In this document: in pieces, positions 16,551 to 24,836 of the stretch
How positions within the stretch are numbered: position 1 is the first letter of the stretch
How the letters are laid out: each line of letters opens with the position of its first letter
Assembly: GCA_902363875.1 (NCBI GenBank)
Contig: CABJBO010000022.1
Span: 1 to 38,176, forward strand
Length of the DNA: 38,176 nucleotides
DNA from: Coriobacteriaceae bacterium
GTDB lineage: Bacteria > Actinomycetota > Coriobacteriia > Coriobacteriales > Coriobacteriaceae
Direction: 5' to 3'
Made by a program: the position numbers and the translations under genes
The notes under the pieces: generated by a model
Seen by the model: the letters and a program-made list of their open reading frames with translations, nothing else
What the model was told of the DNA's origin: nothing
Databases searched by the model: none

Positions 16551-19037
16551 CTACAACAGCGGATGACGTTTGAAATCCCAAGAGGTTTCAAACGAGTCGC
16601 AATCTAGCCTTGAAATGCCCAGACAATAATCCACCAAACCATCAACCGCCCCATGCTCAGCAGGCTCAATAGCGATGGGAAGCTTGGCGATATCACCGGG
16701 TTGGGCGTTTAGCGTGGGAACAAGGAAGGACGTTGCCGTTGCAATAACGGATGAGTTAAGCAACCCAAGCAAGTACTTCATATCGCAGACAGGAGGAAAC
16801 ATAGCCACGGCCGCAGAGTCAAACAAAGACCCGGAAGGCTGCATTCTAAATGCAATCTGTCCAGACGTAATTCTTGAATACGTGATGCACGATAAGAAGG
16901 CAATTGAATCCTTTATCCTGGATGCGCCAGGTGCCGCGGAAAGAGAGCGGCCATTCTTGGCATATTCAATAACGTGATCCCTGTTGCCATACCATTTCCT
17001 AAAGGAACCACCCTTATTGTGCGGATACCATTTTGCATCTAGGCTCAAACTGGATTCAGCAGAGTTACAAGCGACGCTCATGTCCCCAAGAGAGCATTCA
17101 AACCAATAGCGCAAAAAACGATCGTTATCACTTGTCTGCAAACCGACCTGCGGCTTGGCAAACAAGCCAAGCTTTTCCTTATTCGTAAACGCATCCAGAA
17201 GGGCATCGCTGGCCCAGTAGGCTATGGGGGTGCCGGGGATTTGTTTGAAGGTGTCGGCGTCGCGACGGTAGAACCAACCGCAGTCGGGGTTCTGGATGGC
17301 CTCTAGCGCCTTGGGAGCCTGAACCGCGGGGCCAGTAAAATCGGCAAGACGAACGTATCCGCCTTTATAACCATCGATATGCGAGTTGTGATAGGTAAAC
17401 GTGCAGATGGGCACGGTTGCCCCTGCAAAGCCAGAATACTCGAGCTGAATGAGCGTGGTTAGGGTCTTGTCATCGATAAGCCTATTTCGAAGCTTCTCGT
17501 AGCTACCGATAAACATCCAAACAAATGGAGTCATCATTCCGACTTCGCCGTGCTCGCCAGCAAAGTCCATAATGCGCACGATGAACGAAGAGAACAGGTC
17601 ACTCTTCACGTCGGGATAATTTCTCTTGACCCACTTGCTCATGAATGGATTAAAGCTGCTGCTGCCCATATACGGAGGATTCGCAACGGTGCAGGTAAAA
17701 CGACGGGACAGCTTTTCACAGATGACGGCAGCGCTTTCGAGCTTTGTTTTGGTCGTAGCGGCAAAAAGGTCATCGGAACAACTCGCGGCGGCAGCCTTGA
17801 GCTCGTCGATCTCGTCCTCTGAAGGATTGAGCAGCGAACCAATCTCGCCCAAATGACTCAGCTCCTCGGCGAGCTTCTTGTTACCCGGCAGCTCGTCCTC
17901 CCCCAGCGGGATGCTCGAGAGCACGGTAACGTCGGCGCGAACGCCACGCCTAAAGAAGCGACGGTCGTGCTCGCGGGCGCACATAGCAAGCGCCAGCTCC
18001 GCGATCTGTGCCGCGCGGGAATCGATTTCCATACCTGCAAGGTTTTTAGTAAGAATGAGCTCGGGAATCTCGCGCTCACGATAGCCGCGCTCCTCGTACA
18101 TATGGAAGAGCAGCTCAAACGCATAGACCAAGATATGGCCCGAGCCGCATGCGGGGTCGCAGAGGGTTATCTCCTCGGGACTCGAAATGCGGATGAAGTC
18201 CTCGTGCTCAGCATCGGGCTCGATGTAATACTCCATGCGCTCGCGTAACGAACTCCCCGGATTGTTGAGCATCCACAGACGGCCGAGCGAGTTCTCGACC
18301 ATATAGCGTACGATCCACTCGGGGGTGAAGAGCTGCGTGGCGGGCGCGATGTCCGCCGCCGCTGCTTTGCGTTTTGCCTTGAAGAACTCGTCTTTGACGT
18401 CAGCGTTGTAGTACTGATACATCCAGCCCAGAACGGTCACGCCCTTGCGCCAGTCCTCGTCAGCGAGGATGGTGTTGAGTTTGCCCACCACGCCGTCGGA
18501 CATCATGAGGCCCTGGGGCAACAGCAGCTCCATGGCTCCACCCACGCGCTCAAAGACGCCCGGCAGGCAATCGGAAAGCTCCTCGCACTGAGCAACAAAC
18601 AGGTAGCGCCACAGCGGTTCATCCAAGCCCACCATCTTGAGCTCGGCTATGCGATCGGTATCGGCCGTCGCTATCTCTACGTCCAGTGCGTTCTCCACGG
18701 CCTCGCTGCCATGGCTGCCGTCCGCACGACTCAGCATGCGCATACGGCTGGGAAGCCATCCGCGTGCATCCATAAAGCGAATAGCCACGATGCGATTGAA
18801 CCAGGTGTAGGCCGCACGGTCGCGCAGCGCCTCGTGACCCACCTCTGCCTGCATGCGCAGCAGTTCGTCGCGTTGCTCAATCTCAGCCGGACTTAGGGGC
18901 AGGCCGTTGACGGTCTCGGACCCAACGGGCGCGGGTGCAGGTTCGGTGATGCCGTAGCGCACCATCTGTGCCTCCACGCCTTTGATGAGCTCTGTACGGG
19001 CCCAGGTGCAGAAGCTCTTAAGAGCAGAATCGTTCAT
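16551..19037 (-). CDS. pglX: BREX adenine-specific DNA methyltransferase PglX, N-terminal and specificity part
   Basis: An 828-aa protein matching the first two thirds of type 1 PglX. The SAM-binding motif DPACGSGH is at about residues 294-301 and the N6-adenine catalytic motif NPPY at about 453-456. The target-recognition region starts near residue 600. It ends at the conserved ETSWDFKRHPLL, exactly where intact PglX goes on into its C-terminal domain, here encoded 1.16 kb downstream. The ATG at 19037 has GAAAGG 10 bp upstream. G+C falls inside the gene: 17401-17460 is 34/60 but 16861-16920 is 24/60, so the recognition part looks imported. Whether the two parts work as a split enzyme is not known. 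Confidence 0.9.
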   Translation of the reverse strand: MNDSALKSFCTWARTELIKGVEAQMVRYGITEPAPAPVGSETVNGLPLSPAEIEQRDELLRMQAEVGHEALRDRAAYTWFNRIVAIRFMDARGWLPSRMRMLSRADGSHGSEAVENALDVEIATADTDRIAELKMVGLDEPLWRYLFVAQCEELSDCLPGVFERVGGAMELLLPQGLMMSDGVVGKLNTILADEDWRKGVTVLGWMYQYYNADVKDEFFKAKRKAAAADIAPATQLFTPEWIVRYMVENSLGRLWMLNNPGSSLRERMEYYIEPDAEHEDFIRISSPEEITLCDPACGSGHILVYAFELLFHMYEERGYREREIPELILTKNLAGMEIDSRAAQIAELALAMCAREHDRRFFRRGVRADVTVLSSIPLGEDELPGNKKLAEELSHLGEIGSLLNPSEDEIDELKAAAASCSDDLFAATTKTKLESAAVICEKLSRRFTCTVANPPYMGSSSFNPFMSKWVKRNYPDVKSDLFSSFIVRIMDFAGEHGEVGMMTPFVWMFIGSYEKLRNRLIDDKTLTTLIQLEYSGFAGATVPICTFTYHNSHIDGYKGGYVRLADFTGPAVQAPKALEAIQNPDCGWFYRRDADTFKQIPGTPIAYWASDALLDAFTNKEKLGLFAKPQVGLQTSDNDRFLRYWFECSLGDMSVACNSAESSLSLDAKWYPHNKGGSFRKWYGNRDHVIEYAKNGRSLSAAPGASRIKDSIAFLSCITYSRITSGQIAFRMQPSGSLFDSAAVAMFPPVCDMKYLLGLLNSSVIATATSFLVPTLNAQPGDIAKLPIAIEPAEHGAVDGLVDYCLGISRLDCDSFETSWDFKRHPLL

Positions 19038-19103
19038 GGTTGATGAGCCTTTCTAAACGCCATAAGCCACCGGTGCGCGCTTTGGCACCGGTGGCTCCGC
19101 GGG

Positions 19104-22100
19104 TTAGTTGATACGGATCTCGTCGTTTGCAGCGAGCGCCTGCATAAGGCGGGAGCGCAGGTCGTCCACGTAGCGCTCCACGTCCCCTGCGGACAAGAGA
19201 CGACTCGGCTTGGCCAGATCGGCGCGGCGCACAGTCTTGATCCTGCGTTGGGGCTTGGGCGCGGGCACGGGAGCAGACGATGCGGCGCCCTTGTTGGAGA
19301 CCTTCTTGACCACCTCACCCGTACTCATGACCTCGGTGGTGCGGCGCTCGTTGTCCATACGCACGCGGGCCTCATCCACAGCGTCGTACATCTCGTTGGC
19401 CGCCGCACTGAGCCAGTCGCCCCAGTTAGTTGCAACAACGCTCAGTTCGTTGAGACTTTGAGCGCTGTGGGCACGGTTTTTGAACGACTCGTATTTGGTG
19501 CCGGCGTCTGCTATGGCATCCTTGGCCTGATTGACAAAGCCCTTTTGACTCTCGGCCTGCGCCCGCAGGTCTTGCAGATCGCTCTCGATGCGACACAAAA
19601 ACTCATTGCGGCGGATGCCCATCAGCTTTTTCATGTCTTCCTCGACGGGATCCATAAGCGGCTGCAGGTCTTTAATACGGCCGTAGGGCTTGGGATCTTT
19701 GAGGATCTCGCGCACCTTTGCCACGTTCTCCACCGCGCTGGGAATGTCATCGGAGGCATACTCGATACCCTCGGTGCGGTTCAAGAAATCCCTGGCGTGG
19801 TCAAACGCTGTTCGTTGATTGGACTCGAAGAACTCAACCACCTTGTCAAAGTCTTCCTTGGCATCGAGCAAGCGCTCCTCATGCTTGGTGAACGTGGTCA
19901 AGAACGCCTCGGCCTCGTTCTGGTCCTTAAGGACGTCGGCCACCTCCGAGCGCATCTTCTCGCACTCGTCCTCACCGGGATACGGGTAGGCCGGCTTGAT
20001 GCCCGTGTAGTAGTCGCGTGCTATGGCGAGGCACGCCTCGCGCAAGCCCTCAAGGCGCTCTTTGAGCTCGGCCACGAGCTTATCCTCGTTGGAGGGCACG
20101 GTCTTGAGGTCAAACAGGTCGCGCATGAGCTCGCCCGTGGCACGCAGCAACCGGTCGCTCATACGCACGCGCAAGCGCACCTGGGCCTTATCGGCATCCT
20201 TGCGCAGGAGTGCCACCATACGGTTGTTGTTGGCCTGGACCGTCTGGCCGCCAAACAACACCTGCGCGCGCTGCTCCACCACGAGCTGCGCCACCACATT
20301 GGCGATGTCGACCTCACGCCAGCCAAAGGGCCTTTGCTGGTACTGGCGTTGGATATCGCCCATAGCGGTATCCAGATGGCGCTGATGCTGCACTTTGAGG
20401 TAGTCCTCGACCTCCCTGAGCGCACGCGTGTTGCCCGCATCCATGCCATCGAGCCCCGCCTGGACGTTACCCGCCAGCGTGGAGCGAATATCGGAATCGT
20501 CCTCAACCGGCGCGCCGATGTAGCCAGCCTTTTCAAAAACAACGTCACACAGTTGCGCGAGCACCTGCTCAAAAACCTGGGCGGGTTTGGTGGCGCGAAC
20601 TTCGACCATACGGCCGTTGACCGCGCAACGTGCATGGAGCACGGCCTCGCTCAAAAGGGCATCGGCCTCTTTTTCGTTATAGGCTGCCTCGCGCATTTTT
20701 GCCTCGACAATCTGGCGCGTACTCGGTTTAAGCTCCTGGAGATTTCGCGTCTTGGCGTACTTGCGGATCTTGGCGGCGTTGACGAGCGTCTCCCAATAAT
20801 CCGCCTCGTCGCTCAAGGCCACGATGGCCTTGCCCGAAGAAGCCAAGGCCAGCTCAGTATCGTCCGCACGGCCCAGGTCGCTCGCCATAGTCGCCACGTA
20901 AAGCTCCATGCCGCCCATGCTGCCACCGTGGATTGAGCCGTCCACATAGCGGTCAAACGGGAAGTCGTTGGCCCCGCGGTTGAGCTTGCGCGCGGTATAG
21001 ATGCTGTCGAACAGGCGCTTTTTGATAGACTCGATCACCTGCGCGTTATCGATCGGGGTGCGTGCGATCTCCTGTGCTATCTCCTGCTCCTCGTCGGTGA
21101 GGAAGCTATAGGTATCGCCCTGGCGCGCCACGTAGTTCTCGCGCTCCAGGCGGGTAAGGGACTCCTTGACGCGGTCCTTAAGGGCGCGTTTGTCCACGTC
21201 GAGGCCGTCAATCATGAAGATGGAGATGTTCTCGACCGTGGCCTTGACGTAGCCGATGTAACGAATCAGGTACAGGAGCTTGAGCACCTGAACATCGTAG
21301 GGTTCAAGGCCCTTTGCGTCCTCGGCCGCGCGGGTCGCTCGGTCGACCACCTGGTTGATGCCGTGCTCAAGGTCTTTGGAGATAGTGTCGAAGAAGCGCC
21401 AGAACGGCACGAGCGCGCCAGTCTGCTCATGCTGGATGGCCTGGGCACTCTCCTGGAACGCGCTCAGCATGGAACGCTCGCCCGTGGACATGTGCTTGGC
21501 CTTAACACCATGCTTGCGTACCTCGGTCATCACGTCGGGCAGGAGCTTAAACTGATAGCCCACAAACGGGTAGCTGGCGACAAACTCCTTGGAGTTGGCG
21601 AAGCCGGCAAGGTCGGAGCGCGAGCCACCCTCAAAGGTAAAGTTGTTTTTGAGGACGGCGGCGTCTTGCTCGTAGACCTTTTCAAGCATATCGGCCGCCG
21701 GCGCGGTCTTCTCGAGCACACGGCGTTGGATGACCTCGTCCACGCTGGAGCTGGAGAGCGAAAGGCGGGTATTGAAACGGCCCTGGATCTTTGAAAAGTC
21801 GTTGCCCACGGGCAGGCTCAGGTTGTCGATGGCCTCCTGGCTCGTGACCATCACCCACACGCGGCCACCGCAGGCGGCACCCAGCTCCTCGACGATGGTC
21901 TGAAGGCTCAGCATAAGGCTTGGGTCCTTGTCGTTTGTAATAAACTGACCCACCTCGTCGACCATAAAGAGCAAACGGAAGTTGCCGCCGTGGGCCGCTG
22001 CCTGAGCGTCTACGTAGTCCTTGACCTTTTTGGCAAAGACATCGGGGGCCAAAACCTCGTCCTCAGAACCCTCGAGCCAGTTCCATGCGGCCTTTTCGCT

Positions 22101-22766
22101 CATGCCGAGCACGCTCTGCAGCACCTCGACCACGTCGTCCTCAAAGTAGCTGTAGGTGTCGCGGGCCTGGAGCCAGGACTCGCCGTTGACGCGCTCAAAG
22201 GCCTCGCGGAACTCCTGGGTCTTGCCCAGGGAATCGATGTAGTCCTCGAGCTTTGCAAGCTTGAGGTCCTCGCCGTAGAAGCCGCGCGCCTCGTAGAACA
22301 TGCGCTCAAAGCCGCGAAGTAGCGCCGTGGGAGCCGTATCACCCTGCTTCCACTGGCCCGCCTTGCTATCGATGTTAAAGAGGATGGCCTGCGTGGGCAC
22401 CGAGCACGCGCGCTCCATGGCAGCCGCGACCATGGGGTCGACGATTTTGCCGTCAAAGTAGCGGATGGCGCTCTTGCCGCCGATCTGGCGATTCTCGAGC
22501 AGGTAGCTCAGCATCTTGAGGAAGTGCGATTTACCGGAACCAAAGAAGCCGCTGATCCACACGCCGATCTTGTCGGTGCGCGCATCGATGGCATCGCCGT
22601 AGGCCTTGAAGAACGTGGCAAAGTGCCCCTGCAGCTCGCGCGTCACCACGTACTCGTCAAGCTCCTGACGGATGGACTCGTCTTTTGAATCCTGGACCTT
22701 GACCACGCCGTTGATGGAGCGGTTGATGTCTTTTGCAAAGAGATCGCGAATGATCGTGTTGTCCAT
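19104..22766 (-). CDS. brxC: BREX P-loop ATPase BrxC
   Basis: BrxC, 1,220 aa, the large STAND/P-loop ATPase of BREX. It starts with the family signature (MDNTIIRDLF, INRSINGVVKV) and has Walker A GFFGSGKS at about residues 73-80, plus LLFMVDEVGQFI as a Walker B-like segment. The C-terminal half is helical with likely coiled coils, and the last ~70 residues are basic and Pro-rich before a short conserved end. It is essential for BREX defence and methylation in studied systems. AAAGGAG precedes the ATG. It lies 78 bp after brxB and 66 bp before pglX; the frame is intact. Confidence 0.94.
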   Translation of the reverse strand: MDNTIIRDLFAKDINRSINGVVKVQDSKDESIRQELDEYVVTRELQGHFATFFKAYGDAIDARTDKIGVWISGFFGSGKSHFLKMLSYLLENRQIGGKSAIRYFDGKIVDPMVAAAMERACSVPTQAILFNIDSKAGQWKQGDTAPTALLRGFERMFYEARGFYGEDLKLAKLEDYIDSLGKTQEFREAFERVNGESWLQARDTYSYFEDDVVEVLQSVLGMSEKAAWNWLEGSEDEVLAPDVFAKKVKDYVDAQAAAHGGNFRLLFMVDEVGQFITNDKDPSLMLSLQTIVEELGAACGGRVWVMVTSQEAIDNLSLPVGNDFSKIQGRFNTRLSLSSSSVDEVIQRRVLEKTAPAADMLEKVYEQDAAVLKNNFTFEGGSRSDLAGFANSKEFVASYPFVGYQFKLLPDVMTEVRKHGVKAKHMSTGERSMLSAFQESAQAIQHEQTGALVPFWRFFDTISKDLEHGINQVVDRATRAAEDAKGLEPYDVQVLKLLYLIRYIGYVKATVENISIFMIDGLDVDKRALKDRVKESLTRLERENYVARQGDTYSFLTDEEQEIAQEIARTPIDNAQVIESIKKRLFDSIYTARKLNRGANDFPFDRYVDGSIHGGSMGGMELYVATMASDLGRADDTELALASSGKAIVALSDEADYWETLVNAAKIRKYAKTRNLQELKPSTRQIVEAKMREAAYNEKEADALLSEAVLHARCAVNGRMVEVRATKPAQVFEQVLAQLCDVVFEKAGYIGAPVEDDSDIRSTLAGNVQAGLDGMDAGNTRALREVEDYLKVQHQRHLDTAMGDIQRQYQQRPFGWREVDIANVVAQLVVEQRAQVLFGGQTVQANNNRMVALLRKDADKAQVRLRVRMSDRLLRATGELMRDLFDLKTVPSNEDKLVAELKERLEGLREACLAIARDYYTGIKPAYPYPGEDECEKMRSEVADVLKDQNEAEAFLTTFTKHEERLLDAKEDFDKVVEFFESNQRTAFDHARDFLNRTEGIEYASDDIPSAVENVAKVREILKDPKPYGRIKDLQPLMDPVEEDMKKLMGIRRNEFLCRIESDLQDLRAQAESQKGFVNQAKDAIADAGTKYESFKNRAHSAQSLNELSVVATNWGDWLSAAANEMYDAVDEARVRMDNERRTTEVMSTGEVVKKVSNKGAASSAPVPAPKPQRRIKTVRRADLAKPSRLLSAGDVERYVDDLRSRLMQALAANDEIRIN

Positions 22767-22844
22767 GGGTGCTCCTTTGGGTTTGGGAACGTTATGGCAA
22801 AGGGTTGTTACCGGCGGCAGAGCCTTGTCTGCGGGGAGCCGTGC

Positions 22845-23537
22845 TTACGAGATATCGATGGCGCGGTAGTAGTTATCGGCCGGCAGACGGTTAAAGAGCT
22901 GGAAAGAAGAGCCGTTGAAGCTGCCTGGATAGGCGGCGATCACCGGCAGGTCGGAAAAATCGACTTGCATGCAGTCGAGAAGGGTGTGAATACGAAAAAA
23001 GGGATAGACCTCGCCGGCACCGGTCAGAAGAATGACGTCGCCAGGTGCATGAGGTTCGGTTTGCTCGAGGATGAACGCGGCGATCTTCTCGGGCGAACAA
23101 AACTTGGCCACGTCCTCAAGCACACGCTGGGTGCCGCGGCGCTCCTCTTGGCGCGGAATGGCCTTGAGGACACGGCGCTTTTCGAGGATCGCCAGCACGG
23201 CGTCGTAGAGGTTTACGACCTTGAGCGTGCACGGGAGCTTGCCGGCCTCGGCATCGCGTGAAAGGGTGTCAAACAACGCGCGCGCCTCAAACTCCAGCGC
23301 AGGGTCGTAGCAGAAGGTATGGAAGCCGATCTCGTTACCTATGCCCTTGTTGGCCAAAAAGTCCTCGCTGCACAGGCACTCACGCAGGAGCTGCGCGCGG
23401 CGCTCAAATTCTTGGCGGGCGCGCTCGGAGCGGGCATGCGCCGCCACGACGCTCTGGCGGGAATGGATGCCGATATTGGTGGTGATGTCCGTCGCCGGGG
23501 TGATAGCAGGGTCGATGGCGCTGTTGACGGGAGCCAC
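22845..23537 (-). CDS. brxB: BREX protein BrxB (DUF1788)
   Basis: BrxB, 230 aa, a small conserved BREX protein of the DUF1788 family. The segment EDFLANKGIGNEIGFHTFCYDP and the C-terminal PVIAAYPGSFNGSSFQLFN region followed by NYYRAI are typical. Its exact biochemical role is not settled; it is needed in studied type 1 systems. The GTG start at 23537 lies one base after the brxA stop, so translation is probably coupled; family members often begin nearer EDFL, so the first ~45 residues are less certain. Confidence 0.9.
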   Translation of the reverse strand: MAPVNSAIDPAITPATDITTNIGIHSRQSVVAAHARSERARQEFERRAQLLRECLCSEDFLANKGIGNEIGFHTFCYDPALEFEARALFDTLSRDAEAGKLPCTLKVVNLYDAVLAILEKRRVLKAIPRQEERRGTQRVLEDVAKFCSPEKIAAFILEQTEPHAPGDVILLTGAGEVYPFFRIHTLLDCMQVDFSDLPVIAAYPGSFNGSSFQLFNRLPADNYYRAIDIS

Positions 23538-23538
23538 G

Positions 23539-24225
23539 CTACATCACCGCCCTGCCGGTAAGGGCCGCGATAAGCGACTGCTCACCCAGCTGAATCAAGG
23601 CTCGCTCGACATCGGAATCGAGGAAGAGTGGTGACAGGCGCTCGGACTCCGGGCCCTGACCCTCGCCGATAAGACCGGCATGGCGGAGCGTCTGGCGCAG
23701 CGAGCCTTTGATGCGCGTGACCGTGGACTCGGTCCAGCGGGCGGCGTCCGGATACTCCGTGGTAAAGCGCGTCATAAAGGCGTTGAGGTCAACCGCCGTA
23801 AAGGCATAATCAAAGTTTTGCAGGCGCTCCCCTACCTCGACGAGCACGAGCTCGCGCACGATGTCGTAGCGGCAGATCATGCTGTAGAAGATGGCCTGGT
23901 CCGCCTGCGTGGGAGTGCCGGATGCCATGAGTCTGGTTAGGGATGACACAGCCTCGACGGCGATATTGGAGTCGATGCCACGCACGGCGCATGCGGCGTC
24001 CGTGGGCACCATGGCGTCGAGGCGTCGAAGGCACACGGTTGCGCGGTTGGCGACCATGCGCTCCGTGGGATATTGAAAGAGGTTCTCGCTCTTTACGCGT
24101 ACAATGACCTGCTCGTCGCTTGCGCCCTGCATACGAAGGGCAGCGACGATGCGCATCTCATGCGGGAGGAATTGCTCGCGGGTGAGCCCCCCCCCCCCCC
24201 GAACGCTTTTTGTGGTTATATCCAC
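23539..24225 (-). CDS. brxA: BREX protein BrxA (DUF1819), with a poly-G tract near its start
   Basis: BrxA, about 228 aa, the first gene of the operon and a DUF1819 protein known elsewhere as a small DNA-binding BREX component. Family features are LTREQFLPHEMRIVAALRMQG, then ENLFQYPTERMVANRA. The chosen start is GTG at 24225, giving MDITTKSVR before four Gly codons; GGAG lies about 8 bp upstream. A longer ATG start at 24294 falls inside a hairpin and is less likely. The Gly codons come from 14 consecutive G (24187-24200). With 14 the frame is open; 13 or 15 would shift it and stop BrxA early. A start after the tract (the ATG in PHEM) would remove conserved residues, so the tract is most likely translated. 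Confidence 0.88.
   Translation of the reverse strand: MDITTKSVRGGGGLTREQFLPHEMRIVAALRMQGASDEQVIVRVKSENLFQYPTERMVANRATVCLRRLDAMVPTDAACAVRGIDSNIAVEAVSSLTRLMASGTPTQADQAIFYSMICRYDIVRELVLVEVGERLQNFDYAFTAVDLNAFMTRFTTEYPDAARWTESTVTRIKGSLRQTLRHAGLIGEGQGPESERLSPLFLDSDVERALIQLGEQSLIAALTGRAVM
24187..24200 (-). repeat. Homopolymer of 14 G (coding strand) inside brxA
   Basis: This is the only mononucleotide run of this length noticed in the window. It lies about eight codons after the proposed brxA start, the usual place of tracts that switch genes on and off by slipped-strand mispairing. The present length keeps brxA in frame. Confidence 0.9.
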
Positions 24226-24260
24226 AGTACACGCTCCAAGGGTGTCAAAGGCTGTCACAA

Positions 24261-24294
24261 GTGCGCCGCAACCCGGCAGGCAGGTGCGGCGCAC
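24261..24294 (-). promoter_or_regulatory. Perfect 10-bp inverted repeat in the brxA leader
   Basis: GTGCGCCGCA (24261-24270) and TGCGGCGCAC (24285-24294) are exact complements separated by 14 bp, 36 bp upstream of the GTG start of brxA. In RNA this is a stable hairpin; in DNA it could be an operator. There is no T-run after it on the minus strand, so it is not a standard terminator. Confidence 0.5.
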
Positions 24295-24303
24295 ATGACA
24301 ATA

Positions 24304-24346
24304 ATCATACCTGTTGGTAAAAAAGTTACCACGCCCAGAGTGTCAA
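24304..24346 (-). promoter_or_regulatory. Candidate BREX promoter region
   Basis: On the minus strand TTGACA (24341-24346) is a perfect -35 hexamer, but the hexamer 17 bp downstream (TTTTTA) is a poor -10. TATGAT (24304-24309) is a good -10 without a clear -35. Between them lies the dyad TGGTAA-aaaag-TTACCA (24315-24331), a possible operator. The remaining ~185 bp up to the antitoxin-like gene at 24533 hold no ORF I would support. Confidence 0.35.
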
Positions 24347-24532
24347 ATGTTGAGCAACAAAATTAAATCTGGTTAACGGTCATTTTCGCAGCTCAGAAGC
24401 TTTGACGAGGTCGCCCCAAATCACACTTGCCAGACAACCGCGCTTACGAATGCAGGCACGCACACGCCCAACGCCATCCTCCGCTATATTCAACATAGAG
24501 TTATACACATGCTTCTATGTAAGGAGCTTCAT

Positions 24533-24706
24533 ATGTCTGTCGTAAAGTCTATTTCTGATCAGACGCGCGCACTAACTACCATTCAGGAACGCGAAGATCA
24601 CATTCAACGTGCCATCGCTCGTGGCTACGACGACCTCACCAACGGTCGCGTACGCCCCTGGAAACAAGCAAAGGCCGAGGCGGATCGGATACGAGCCTCG
24701 AGATAA
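24533..24706 (+). CDS. Small antitoxin-like protein, divergent from BREX
   Basis: A 57-aa charged, helical protein. The sequence (REDHIQRAIARGYDDLTNG and then KQAKAEADRIRAS) resembles the C-terminal half of ParD/RelB-type antitoxins, but no toxin gene is adjacent. AAGGAG lies 6 bp before the ATG, which is why this start is preferred over one eight codons upstream. It is divergent from brxA with a 307-bp intergenic region. It could be an orphan antitoxin, a small regulator or a remnant; the function is uncertain. Confidence 0.55.
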   Translation: MSVVKSISDQTRALTTIQEREDHIQRAIARGYDDLTNGRVRPWKQAKAEADRIRASR

Positions 24707-24790
24707 TCCCTCCCCCATGTAACCATCCTGTAAATCATAGCGGCGCAGTCGAGTTTTACCGAGATGCGGTCGCGCCTGACGCTGCACTGT

Positions 24791-24798
24791 GCTAAAGT
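24791..24798 (+). promoter_or_regulatory. Candidate extended -10 of serC
   Basis: TGC-TAAAGT (the hexamer at 24793-24798, with TG just before it) resembles an extended -10 element 39 bp upstream of the serC start. The -35 region is weak. Confidence 0.35.
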
Positions 24799-24836
24799 AT
24801 CCCGAACGTTCAAACGACTACGAGGGGAACTAGAAG

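Larger units (their letters stand above)
7674..24225 (-). other. BREX type 1 phage-defence operon
   Basis: All six genes of type 1 BREX are present in the classic order brxA-brxB-brxC-pglX-pglZ-brxL, on one strand with short gaps. BREX methylates host DNA at a non-palindromic site through PglX and blocks replication of phage lacking the mark. Departures from the textbook locus are a pglX in two pieces with two genes between them, a G14 tract in brxA, and two unknown genes after brxL. No WYL-type BrxR regulator, BrxU or BrxHII gene is seen nearby. The locus lies between an antiporter gene and serC, both ordinary chromosomal genes. Confidence 0.93.

Noticed and set aside
19248..20936. Long plus-strand open frame opposite brxC
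   Set aside because: It is antisense to well-conserved BrxC coding sequence and has no ribosome binding site or recognisable protein features.
24261..24294. The inverted repeat upstream of brxA as an intrinsic terminator
   Set aside because: No T-run follows on either strand.
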